From Strigamia acuminata (lineage: Eukaryota; Arthropoda; Chilopoda; Geophilomorpha; Linotaeniidae): a stretch of DNA of 60,000 bases. The number at the start of each line of letters is the position of its first letter. Within the stretch, counting starts at the first letter, position 1. The DNA lies in assembly GCA_949358305.1 (NCBI GenBank), contig OX442315.1, positions 19,186,427-19,246,426 of the forward strand. Direction: 5' to 3'. Made by a program: the position numbers and the translations under genes. Positions 38,784-50,905 of the stretch are shown here, one piece after another. The notes beneath the pieces were generated by a model, which was not told the origin of the DNA, ran no database searches, and saw only the letters and a list, made by a program, of their open reading frames with translations.

Positions 38784-38824
38784 ATTTTTTTTTATTTTTT
38801 TTATTTTTTATTTTTTTTATTTTT
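38784..38824 (+). repeat. T-rich repeat with spaced A
   Basis: T runs of 6-9 bases separated by single A residues. Confidence 0.8.
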
Positions 38825-39075
38825 GAGGAATTTCGGATAAAGTTGTTTACTGTTTGTTTTCCGAAAGATTTTCTATTGTCGAATTCTTCCCCTTGCTTGT
38901 CGTATGTTGTAATTATGCCTCCAGTTAAGATTGTCTCGGCAGATATTTCATGTTGAGATTTGATTGCGCCGTTTCTCTTCAGATGCGCACAACTAATAAT
39001 ATTATTTCCTATGTGCGCCGTAATGGCAGCGAGGAAAATAATGTATCCGCGCATGAATTCGCCGTCACGTTTCGT

Positions 39076-39183
39076 CACGTGGTGCAGTGCAAACAAGTGA
39101 GCGCTGCGCCGCCCTTCTCTGGCTGCACCTCCGGCAGATGGGAGGGCAACGATCGCGTAACCCTTTGGTGGTGCAATGCAAAT
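39076..39183. promoter_or_regulatory. CpG-rich intronic island with E-box and octamer
   Basis: Within the balanced, CpG-richer stretch of about 38.9-39.95 kb, a CACGTG E-box near 39077 and a perfect octamer ATGCAAAT at 39176-39183 lie 100 bp apart. The stretch is the most GC-rich part of the 3' half of the intron and could be an enhancer or an internal promoter. No core promoter is clear. Confidence 0.25.
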
Positions 39184-40117
39184 TGTCTTTTGTCCTGCGT
39201 GAGCACTCCTATCAGGCTACCTTGACGACCTTCGTTCTCCACACGCGTCTCGGGAGCCGCCTTTAAGGCCGGCTAGCAACGTGGGCGCGCCCCACGCACT
39301 ACTTTCTTCACGGAGTAGCAACACATCGTCAGCTCCGTTAACAAACAGTTCTCAAGGAAATTATTTTTCTCTCTCCCATGCCGGCCTCTTCTTACAAGTT
39401 TTTATGGGTGGCCCTGTGTAGAAAACTCAGGGTTCAGCATGTTTCTTCAAGGATTTGTTGCACCGAATAACGCCTTATTTACATCAGGTATCGTATTCTC
39501 CAAACATTAATCGCTTTTTGCTATTTCCTTCTCGCATGCATCAACATGCGTTTTGCTTGCATATCATTATGCGGACTCGCGATATCTTTCTCGCCCTGTT
39601 CGAGACGCTCCGATAGGCTTTGCTCGAGTCCGCTGTCCGTTCGAGTGTTGGCCTTCCTCGCACTTTGCTTCATTTAGCACTCTGTACTGCGTATGTGTTC
39701 CGATTCGTTGCTCGCTATGATTACGCCGATGGGTTCGCTCCCCGTTTCGTTTCTCTTCTCGTCTCCACGTTCCCACATCACACTCCACTCTGCATGCATT
39801 CAGCATTGTTGGGCACAGCCGAACACACGTGCGTCGAACGTACACCCGAAAAACGAAAATGACACGCTCGCTTTTCGATAGATAGATGCCAATTTCGAGT
39901 GAACAAACGACACGTCCCGTTTATCGTCTGTTTCTCTCTGTGATAGCTCCGAGTTAATTAGTGTTGGGTTTTAAAAAAACAAGCTTGGCGACAAACATCT
40001 GCATAATATTGACCGCATCAAGCATAATTAGTTGGCTGCAGATATTTTTGTTTAGCGACACCACACAACATGACACGACGCGCTAAAACGGCTTTCTTTA
40101 GCATTTTTATCGTGTGA

Positions 40118-40158
40118 TAAATTTAAATTTAAAATTAAATTTAAATTTAAATATTTAA
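40118..40158. repeat. AAATTT-rich palindromic repeat
   Basis: Alternating AAATTT units make a self-complementary stretch that can form a cruciform or hairpin. Confidence 0.75.
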
Positions 40159-41420
40159 AAAAGCAATTAAATTGAAAAGAAATATTTGCAATGTTAGCCA
40201 TAACCCTGAACGCCCTTTGCTTTTCTTAATCCCCTCTTTCTCCCCGCTACTTCCCGCCTTTTCTCCACGCACGGCACGTGACACACCAACTATTACAATG
40301 AATCAGCTGGTTCCTTGGCTGGGAGGGTGACGATTGTAGTAGCTTGTCTTAAAAATGAGTGTGACAAGTGCATCAAAGTGGCGAAGCGCCACTCGCATTT
40401 TCCCAATAGATATCGTATGTAGTTTGGTGACGTCGCACTCATGGCAATGACACCATTGTCCGACTCCGACTGCAATTCTTGTTCGCCTGGAGAAGGTAGT
40501 GAATGTGGCCACAATCTGGCCACGCTCCAACACATTAACTGTTTTGCACAGTTGAGCGTAACCCTTTGAATGTTACGTTGGAGACTCTGGAGATGTCCAG
40601 AGTGCATTTTGCGTATTCGTTTCTAAGCGAGCATTTTATTTTTATTTTCGTGTTATTTATATACATTTGGTGAGCCTCCTCTTGTTGCATCTGGGTGCTT
40701 GGCATTTTTTTCTCTTGAATTACACCTAGGTTAGGGCTTTGAGCCAATTGCGCGGAGTTTTCGAAGTTGAATGTTGACACTATAATTGGGTTATGGTAGA
40801 CATTTTGTTGATTGAGTTCATTACTTGTTACGTCATGCGGTAATTTGATGGCAGCGCGATTAATAGATGATTACACGTGTGTTGATGATTTCTTTACATT
40901 TTAATCCGCACGGTTAAGCAGCAATGAGATATATTCGAGCGAGTTAATAAAGGGTTTAGGAGAGAGGAGCTACGTGACTTAGAATTTAGATGGGAAACAT
41001 TAATATGGGAGGGCGCACTTGAAACTTTGTTAGCTTCGGACCGAGTGTCTCCTCACGATGGTTTATATGTCGGCTGGAAATATAGAAGGTAATGTTTTGT
41101 GAATACCTACGTTTCCTCATCTGTGACTTAATTCGGCACACGTCAGCTGTAAAGTTCTCCTTTTGGCTAAAGAAAAGAAGTTTGAGTTGGGAAAGATGTC
41201 GTTAGAATAATGTGGAAGTGTAACAAAGGAAATTTTTATTGAACCATTTTACTACCCATTTGATTTTTTTTTCGTTTTAACTCCGTGAACTTAAGAAAAT
41301 ATCCCTAACGAAAAGTTTTTCTTCCCTTCCCTTCCCTCTTCGTTTCCTTCACATTTTTTTCCTTCTTTTTTATTATTTGCTATATAATGCCACAGATTTG
41401 AAAAAGAGAAAAGGAAATGA

Positions 41421-41930
<510 letters not shown>

Positions 41931-42798
41931 ACTTTGTCGATATGTGTAACTTCTCCACCGCCAGGTTTGCACACTGCTTCTCTATACGTGTCCAATAACG
42001 CGCGCGCATTCTCAGTTGTCATATCCATTGTGATTTGCAGAGTATAGAAAGCAAAAAGAAAAACAAAAAATTTACAAATACTAATTCTCTTTGGTGTGTA
42101 TACTCTTTTTCTCTCGTTCCGTTCGTGATTCGATGTTAATCAGTCCGATTCATCGTGTAAACGGGAAAGGGAAAAAAAAAGATTTAAATACAAATTTTAC
42201 ATAATAATTCAGTGGGGTTTAAAAAAAAATATCTTTAAACAAATTTATGTCTATTTACTTTTAAGTTTTCATTATGAAATCAAAAAATTATCTTTATTTA
42301 AAAAAATACAATTAGTTGCAACTGATTGTGCATTTTTAATGTTACAGTTGAAGAGTCCTTTCTTATTGTACAAATTCTAGGTGTTCGAAATTTAAATTTC
42401 AAAAAAGAAAAAAAATGTAATAATAACGCAGACAAATATACTTATTAAAACATACAGGGTATGAAACGCGAATAATTTGAACAACTGTTTGCTTGAACCG
42501 AATCGCGATAGAAACCCTGCATGTTTTTAATTCCATCCATCGACAATCACAAGAGTCCTCCCTTTAGAAGCAAGTGATGGGGATGAATGGTTAAAATGAC
42601 AAGTTACAAATACAGATTGGCTTCAATCTATAAATATTAAATTAAATTAACAATTTTTTTTTCTTTTTCCTGAAAAAAAAGATAAACAAAAAGAAATAGA
42701 AAAACAGAAAAGCAAAAATGGAAAATTTTTTTTCCTCTCTTTCTGTGTGTTGTCTTTTTTAGTTCTCAAAAATGGAATCTAAAAGATCTCGACACGTA

Positions 42799-42877
42799 TA
42801 ATAATAACAATAATAATAATAATAATAATAACGATAATAATAATGATAATAATAATAATAATAATAATAATAATATT
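42799..42877 (+). repeat. AAT trinucleotide microsatellite in the 3' UTR
   Basis: About 25 AAT units with a few interruptions (AAC, GAT), 0.9 kb after the abd-A stop. Confidence 0.9.
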
Positions 42878-43570
42878 TAAACAATACGAAAAAGACATTG
42901 GCTTTTTTGGGATGTGATGTATATGTCTACGTTTTTCGGTTTTGTCATCCCATTTATTTTTTTTTAGTTATTCATTCATGTAAATGATCGTTGTTTGACC
43001 AAAAAAAAACAAAAAACAAAAAAAAGCAAAAAATGTGTGTGTCAGGAAGTGTTGTTTCTACCTCTTCTGAACTATGAAATGTGAATGAATTACTGCACGT
43101 ATTACGTGAAAGAAACGAATTTGAATGCTGCGGACAATCGTGCGGGCAACAAAATGTAACTCCCGCAAAAAAATAACAAGGAAAAAAATTACTAAGAGAA
43201 AAACTGGCAAAAGAAGACTACGCTCACAATAACATTTTTTTCTCCGAGTCTTAGCCAGGAAATTAAAAAGACTTGTTACAAGAGATAGTGGTAAAATGTA
43301 GGCTCTAATATTTCTCTCCTGTTTGTCTATCACATTCTTTGCGTTGATGTATAAATTTATTATTAATTACCGTATTATTAATTCAGTAATTATTGTATAA
43401 TGATGACAAGGAATCGAGTTTTCATGTTTTTCAAACGATTTTTATCTTGTTGTGCAAAATCAACACAAATGCTCCATGGCAATAACGAATTTAATGCTGT
43501 TGAAGCCACAATGGTATTTAGGCGCCAATGGGCGAGGGTATCGGTGGTGAAAATAATACATTTTTGTGTG

Positions 43571-43622
43571 TTGTTTTTATTTCTGTTTTTGTTTTTATTT
43601 TTATTTTTATCTTTATTTTTAA
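43571..43622 (+). repeat. TTTTTA repeat in the 3' UTR
   Basis: Imperfect six-base T-rich repeats. Confidence 0.75.
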
Positions 43623-44746
43623 TTCTTTGTATGAGTGTTTGTATGAAATGTTTATTTTATTTTAGTTTTGTTTTTTTATCGGCTTAATGCTGGTCTTAAT
43701 GACCTGAGAGGGCAATGCATTTTAAAAAGGTATAACAAAAGGCAGGGTTTTATATGATTCCTTTAAAAAAGGAATAATATTTAGAGATAGTAAATAAAAG
43801 AAATGTTTAAAACCGGTGATGACGACGCTGTTTGGATGCAAAATGGCGTTATTGAATTTTTTTTTCGTGTAAAAAAAATATTTTATAAGTTATAACGCTA
43901 TTTTTGTTCTGGCTTATTAATTTTATTATTATTTCTGTTTTGGGAAAAAAATACGTTTGTAGTAAATAGCTATTTTTTTGTACACAAGAAACGTAATATA
44001 ATTTTTTTTTATGATGGGTTTCAGGCTTTCTTTTGGGAGTGTAATCATATTAACAGTGGGGTAGTTTGTTTTTAATATGTAGCAAGTTGTTGTACATTCT
44101 TGTTGTTAATTTGTGCACACAGATAAAATTTGGTGTTCAAAATTTTCTGTTCATAATTGTGTTTTGGCTGACGAGTTACAGATTGCTGTTTTACTCATAT
44201 TTGTACAGTTTTCTGCCCTCTCTTTCCCCCATCCCTTCTTCTTACTTGCCCAATTGCCAGACATCCAGAACTTAATTGCACTTGTTTGTTTCACATTGTG
44301 TAAAATGCTTTTTTTCATATATTTTTTTCGGATCTCAAATCGCATTATTTTCTATTTTTTTTTTTTTTTTTTTGGTGCAAATTGGTATTGTGAAAGAGCG
44401 TAAAAAGTACAAATCCTTTTGTTATTACGACAAATTTGTTAGTTAAAAAAACCAACAACAAAAAGAAAAAAAAAAACTCATTGATTAGTACGTTAATTGA
44501 TTACATTAATTCTTAGTTCTAACGTGAAAAAAAGCCATTGTTTTCATATCACGTTACACAATACCACTAGCAAAGCGTAAACACATTTTGCCACCGATAC
44601 GAGTGTCAAGTTATGACGGAATACGACAAAAGATGGTTGCTTAGGAAGACAGACTCATACTTGAGGTACATGTATCCAAATGTCTTTTGCTCATAGCCCT
44701 ATATACAATATTTTAGTGTTATACGTGTATTGTATAGCATACACAA

Positions 44747-44752
44747 ATAAAG
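44747..44752 (+). terminator. candidate proximal polyadenylation signal AATAAA
   Basis: AATAAA in the context CACAAATAAAGTTGAC, about 2.8 kb after the abd-A stop codon. It would define a medium-length 3' UTR that excludes the sequence around 44896. Confidence 0.35.
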
Positions 44753-45869
44753 TTGACTAAGTATGAACATTTAAATCATCCTAGGCCTATAAAATAGTGC
44801 CTACAGGAAACACTTGTAACGTATTGCCTACACATTTGATTCTTATATAATTGGTAAAGGAAAATTGATGGATAAAGTTGAGTTTTGAGGAAAAAATACG
44901 TAATTAAATAAAATTCCAATATTTCATTCACCTTCTTGATGTCAGTGTCAGTGTGCCAGGGCAGAATTTATGGCCCAATCATTGGAATGTTTGGTATAAT
45001 GTGTTGGAATTGTTATATAGGGTTCCTAAAGATCTTTATAATAATAATAATATTTTATAAAACTGCGTGTAGTTCGTAAACGAATTGGAAGATCAAATTA
45101 TTACCTGAATCCGTAGATTAGAATATGCAAGTGAAATGATAAATACTAATACGCAATATTAATTGAATTTGTCTGCCTTTGCTACTGTCAACGTCCTCTA
45201 CATGCTTTGCACGTGATAATGGCCAAACGATGCTCTAACAACAAAAAATGCTTAGGAAACTTTATTTGTGATGATGAGAATATTCTGAACCAAATGTTTG
45301 TATTTAACCTTCCCTCCTCCCATAAAAATTTCAAGGAAACGACAAAACTATTCTTCCTCTTCTATGTGTTGCGATTAACAGAAAAAAAAACAAAAAATGC
45401 TTGTATATGTTGTATTCCACATTATACAATGGCAGGTGTTCTGCAAATGACAATTTTTGAAAGATATGAAAAATAGCTCATTTCTTCAGTGCATTACATG
45501 TAAGCAACGTGGTTACGTATTTGTATAACTTTAGAATATCTGCCCAAAACGAAAATAAAATAAAATATTGTTCCTAAAATGCAAAAATCATAAGATTATT
45601 GTACACATGTATTTTGTATTATGCAAATTCAAACTGTTTATAGTCATTCCGATGCATTGTTTTTGTTGATTCTCCCATGCAAATATTGTCATTTTTGTTC
45701 ATGAATGGTCACCATATACTTAAACAGTTATTTTGTAAAATAGGTGTGGCTTTGATCGCCCATTTTAGCATAAAAGACTAAGTTTTAATCTCATAATGTT
45801 AATAACAATTGCACCAAACCAAAATGTCTCTGTGAGCACTTCTATAATGATGATGAAAACAAAGAACAA

Positions 45870-45920
45870 AAATAATAATAATACTAATAATAATTAAAGT
45901 TAAAATTAAAATTAAAATAA
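45870..45920 (+). repeat. AAT and TTAAAA repeats
   Basis: Short AAT array followed by about four TTAAAA-type units. Confidence 0.7.
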
Positions 45921-46209
45921 GCAAATGTACAGTTTTCTCATCCAAGCCTTTCAAAAGGGCCAAATTTTTCTTCATTTTTTTTGTATAAGTTTTAACGTTT
46001 TTTATTTAACATCTAAGATAGTCTAAGCATGTCCCGAAGGATGTCTACCCCCACTAACATTATGATATAATTACGCCAATTCCGTCAGTTGGATAAATAT
46101 TGCATGTTTGACTCTTTGGTGTTTCTGTACATAGGTGAATTATATATCTAGACGTGTTGGTTTGGATATTTGAGGCAAAGCCCTTACCTCCCTTCCTTTT
46201 CCCAAAGTC

Positions 46210-46293
46210 AATAAAAAAAACAAAAAATACTATTGTTTTTCATTGTTATTTTGTAACCAATTATTGTGTAAAATAGCTCGTACAACCAATAAA
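46210..46293 (+). terminator. candidate distal polyadenylation signals
   Basis: Two AATAAA signals, 46210-46215 and 46288-46293, with T-rich sequence between them (TATTGTTTTTCATTG). They are the last strong pair before the sequence becomes more balanced at about 46.74 kb. Confidence 0.35.
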
Positions 46294-47978
46294 GGCATCT
46301 GTTACGTCACGAAGTCATTCTTTTTAATTTTTTTTTCAAATTTTAAATTTAAGAAAAGAAAAATTGGGAAATCTAATATTTTTATTTATTACTTGTTTAA
46401 ACAAGGTTATCTTTCTTTTTTTTGCATTAATTTATATGAATATTGTTTGTTTGGATTCATATTTTATAAAAACTAAGCTCTAAATTTTATTCTATTTTTT
46501 TTTTATTTTTTCTTATTTTTTTGTAGGAAAACATGTAAGAATTTATGGTCTTACCCTGTGCACGTATAAGAGTACTAAATTGGGTTGTGGATGAAATGAA
46601 TTTATTTTTCAGATAGGAGAAACACATTATAGACTTTCTCTGGAATTGCACTAAATTTTTACCGTTTTCTTTTTCTCGAGTTGCACTTTGCTTGTGTAAA
46701 TCAAAATTAATGAAGTGCAATATAGTAAGTTGTCATATTAGCGTAGGAATACGCGAGAAGCCCGCCAACGAGGGAAGTCGTGCGAGATTTTTGGCTACAG
46801 GACTGACTATACGCAGCGCCTTGAGAGGCGCCATATTGATGATGAGCGAGTGCACTTATCAACCGGCTTTGCCAGCCTTAGGACACTTGTCATCTTTACA
46901 CCATACCGACCGTAAATTGGTCCAACTTAGCCCAGACTGCTTGCTGTTAGGGGAGGGTGCACATTTCACAACTGATAGCATCTTTGAGGCGTTGGCTTAA
47001 AAAAGGTGGATGAATCGCCAAAGACAAAACGAAACTTATCTCTCTGCAAGCAGATAAAAAAAAAATATTTCTCCAAAAAGGGGAGGGGAAAAACGTTTTA
47101 CAACGCATTGGTGCATACCTCCGCCAGACTAAGCGGTACCACACGCAGTGAGTTCTACCGATGTCAAAGGCCAAGACATTATAAGGAATTGGCCCAGGTA
47201 ACAACAATGGCCAAGGCAGCAGGTTTCCCTTAATGAGTTTGCTGCATCGTCCATCAGGTCATGACAAGTCCAAGGCCAAGAAGTATTTTGTACATGAATT
47301 ATTTATTTAGAAATCGGTGCAAGATGCGCATTTAGTTGGTAATTGGACGAAAATAAAAATTGAATTGGTCACTTTTGACTAAACGAAAAGAAACAATTTT
47401 GTAAATGTTTACGCTAACATTAAATTGTGACATTTAAGAAGGCAATAAAAGCATTAGAGTTTATAATGTGTTTTATGTTACATTTGCAACCTGATTACAG
47501 CCAGATATTCTCTTTTGTCTTTCGTGATTCCCCTCGAGGATTCATTTGTTAGAATTAATCCAGCAATGGCAAACTGAAAACTCTTACGTACAACATTTAT
47601 AATTGGCTTCATTTACAAGTTATTTTTATGCCCGAGCCTTTAAGCAATTGTCATACGCATGCTATAATTGTTTTCTAAGTTAATTAGGGATGGAGAAAAT
47701 CCAATTCGATTCTGCTCATACATGTAACACAGAAAACACACAGAAAAAAATGTAATTATCTTTGAGAGGTCATTCTTTTTTTCTTTTTTTCTTTTTTTTC
47801 TCCACCCTCGAGTTTTACAGTTGGTGTTCAGTCTCTTGAGTAATTAAGATTCAAACCAGGTGTCTGTTATGAGTTCACCTATTGCATTTAATGGTGAGTT
47901 TGTAGCACTATGGAAAATACAATGTAGTTTTTATTTATCTTGATTTCGTTGAAATGTGATGAATATTTCCTATACTTG

Positions 47979-47999
47979 TTTTTTTTTTTTTTTTTTTTT
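47979..47999 (+). repeat. poly-T tract
   Basis: Uninterrupted run of 21 T. Confidence 0.85.
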
Positions 48000-48693
48000 C
48001 TCCAGACACAGAAAAGAAAAAATTGTTAATTTGTAGGTTTGACCATCATGAATTGTGTTTACAAAAAGGACAAGTCACGTTCCTTTTCAGTGATTTTATG
48101 GACAATTGACACTAATTTGGACCATATTTCGTAGAATGTGCAATTATATTTTTAAAAAAACTACAATGTTTTGTATTGCTGTTTTTATTCAAGTAGTTGA
48201 AAATAAAATGAGTGCATATCGTGTTTTTAGTGTTTTTAAATTGTTTAATACAAAGTCCGTTGGCTGTTGCTCAATAAATTCCTTGTTTTGTTTTGTTTTA
48301 ATTGAATTAAATGTTAAAATTCTTTTGTTAATAATCAATTATCTTTTCCTAGATTTATTTACAGGTCTGCATATAATGCATTTCTGATGAAGATTGGAAG
48401 TCATTTAAAAGTAAGTTTTTTATTTTATTTTTTAAATGATGTTTTCCTGTGTTGGTGGTTTGGTATTGCATAAATTTTAATTAGTTGTTAATTTGTAGAT
48501 GATGTGAGGGAAAAATCTATATTGTCTAATTAACTAACCAATTAACCGTTGAGAAAATGATGAACTTGGCATTTTTAAATATTTTTTAAGCATAATTTCT
48601 AGCCACGAAAATGAAATTTTATTTTTGCGTACACTGAACACTAATCTCGCTCGCCACATCACTTCAAATTCAAAACAAAACACATTACAATTC

Positions 48694-49223
48694 AAAATGG
48701 CTGCCCCACAACAGAAAACTGCGCGTAGAACTACACGAGGAAAGTGAAAAGGCCTTGCTCCGCCCATTCAACTGCCACAGCTGCCTTTCAAACTGTAGAG
48801 AAAAAAAAATTGGTACCAAGCCTTGTACGTGTGTCGCCCTCTATTAGCAAACATTGAAATTTTCCATCAAGGACGCGGCTGTTGTGTTCTTCAATTAACA
48901 AGGTCTGAAAAAAGAAAAAAAAAGTGTGTTGGATGAGTTAGTTAAAAATTGTACACCGTAAAAATGAAAATCTGTAAAGGAAGCTGGTACGTATGGATCT
49001 CGTTGCATAAATTTGAGGTTAGGTTTGAGAAATGTTAAAGGCGGGGGTAAAGAATTCGACGCCATTCTGCCTGGGCGCCATTTTCGTTGTGTGAGGAAAA
49101 AGAGACTAAATTTAAACCGAAATGATCCAACATTAGATCATTTGATTGCAAGGTCATAGTCACTTGAGAAAATAAAAGTTGCGGTTACATAATTTTGGCC
49201 TGTAATTATAATGGAATTATGGC
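48694..49223. promoter_or_regulatory. spread group of extended Pho/YY1-type sites
   Basis: AAAATGGCTGC at about 48694, GCCATTCT at 49061, GGCGCCATTTTC around 49075-49086 and TATGGCGCCG near 49218 give four extended YY1/Pho-like sites in about 530 bp of relatively GC-rich intergenic DNA. A CTCF-like motif lies in the same island at 48832-48846. Confidence 0.25.
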
Positions 49224-50851
49224 GCCGAAACTGTGAGTTAAGCAAGAGTCGAGTGTGAAAACTAAAGGGAGTAATGGCGTTGGGGGTGTTGTTCTTTTGT
49301 GTTGGCTGAGCAGTTCATTAGGTATACTCGCTAACCCCAGTAGGGCTGTGAGAAAATGCATTTTACGCAGTTGTTACACCTGTATGGCGACCCCCTTGGC
49401 AGGAATCGTTTTAGCCAAGCGAATTATCTTCTTGCCTGCTTAATTGCAGTGCTCGAGGATCGCCTCGAGGGCTTTTTTCGGGATTCCTGACTCAAAGTAC
49501 AAGTTTTGGTTCCATTGATTTACAACCCTTATTACCCAATGTCACTTAATTGTGGTGTTGCATCTTGGAGCTAATTATACAGTGCCTATACATATTCCTG
49601 ATGGCTTTGCAGTAACTGATGAAAGCGTTTTTGAAAGAAAGGGGGAAAAAATGGAGACGGAAAATTTTACTTCACGTTTATGATTAGTTATATAGTTTCA
49701 CGTGTGCTCCTTTGGGTGCAGTTGGACCATCTTTGCTCAAAATTGTACTGTAATAAATATGCTGCACCATGCACCCCCCGACTGTAATGGCAACTCTGTG
49801 AGATGATTACACGCCTTTTCTATTAGGAGAAAGTTTATTTTTAATAAATGAGTTTTGCTGTGAAGAAGAGTTAGGTCTGATGAGTGAGACACGTCAAAGA
49901 AATAATCCGCAGTCGATGGTCAGACTTAGTGAGGAAGACTTAAAACGTAGGAGCCACACAAGGGAGATTAAAGGCGGGATCAGTTGGTGCACTGAGTAAT
50001 CAAAGCTATTGCCATCTCATGTGACGATGGAGGGGCTCGTGCGCCGTTCCTTTCAGCTTTGTGTAGGTAATAAGTTTGGGCTGTGTACGGAAGCTAAGGT
50101 TATAACGTTGGAACAAAGTAAGAAAATCCCCTGAGCAACGTTTCTCTTGGCAACTCGAAGCATGAAAAGGGAAAAGCTTATCCTGAGTCGACGAATATAT
50201 TTACTTTCACGTCGGCACAAAAAGAATAAGAGATGCAAAGTTTAATGAAACACGCTCGTTTATTTTACCTTTCTTATGGCCAAGGTTGTAATACAAAAAA
50301 TAATTCAACGCCATTCAGTCTTCTTATGTTTAACACAGTTGAGACCAATGTGATAATGTTTCACGCTTCTAAAGCGAAATTTGCTTGGCTTGCGCGTGCC
50401 ATAGGAAGGAAGTCTGCATCACTGCTTTTTCCAGCACAAACACACTTTAAATCATTAAATGGGAAAATTATTTATAAACAGATAATGAATTAACGTGCAA
50501 ATAAAACTTACTCCAAACGATTTATCGCGAATGGATGGTGCTTGAATGAAATTTACAGAAAGGGCATGCGACTTGTCACAAACATTGGGAGCGCCAGCAT
50601 CAAAACGGAATTATTAAATTTTAAATACACTTAGAGCGTAGAGTAAACACATAAATAACCCTTTTATTTATACATTGCGTTGGAGATGTGCATAATTTAT
50701 ATATTTAATAAACGAAACAAAAAAAAAATGCGGTAAAAGGTAGGGTTTTCAAGTATTTAATTTCACGGGAATTTATTTTCAATTGCAAATGGCACAGTTA
50801 GCTTTTCTTTCTTTTTTTTAGGTTAGATAGTTGTTGATATAAGTTTGCTGT

Positions 50852-50876
50852 TTCTCTCTCTCTCTCTCTCTCTCTT
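50852..50876 (+). repeat. TC dinucleotide repeat
   Basis: About 12 TC units; also part of a Polycomb element candidate. Confidence 0.9.
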
Positions 50877-50905
50877 TTCCTGATGGCTGCGCCTCCGCCA
50901 ATGGC
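50852..50905. promoter_or_regulatory. GAGA tract with adjacent Pho/YY1-type sites (Polycomb element candidate)
   Basis: An uninterrupted TC dinucleotide tract (about 50852-50876), which on the other strand is GAGAGAGA, is followed within 30 bp by ATGGC at 50883-50887 and 50901-50905. GAGA-factor sites beside Pho cores are the best-known sequence mark of Drosophila Polycomb response elements. The segment lies on the expected Ubx side of abd-A and opens a GC-rich island. Confidence 0.4.

Larger units (their letters stand above)
41931..46300 (+). other. abd-A: candidate abd-A 3' UTR
   Basis: AT-rich sequence after the stop codon with no coding potential, containing an AAT microsatellite (42799-42877) and a T-rich repeat (43571-43622). 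AATAAA signals occur at 43793-43798, 44747-44752, 46210-46215 and 46288-46293. The one at 46210 is followed by T-rich sequence of the type needed for cleavage. Long 3' UTRs with alternative ends are usual for Hox genes of the bithorax group. The actual end cannot be fixed from sequence. Confidence 0.45.

Noticed and set aside
46692-47000. 102-codon open frame in the downstream intergenic region
   Set aside because: No homology recognised; island composition explains the open frame. No start or splice context.
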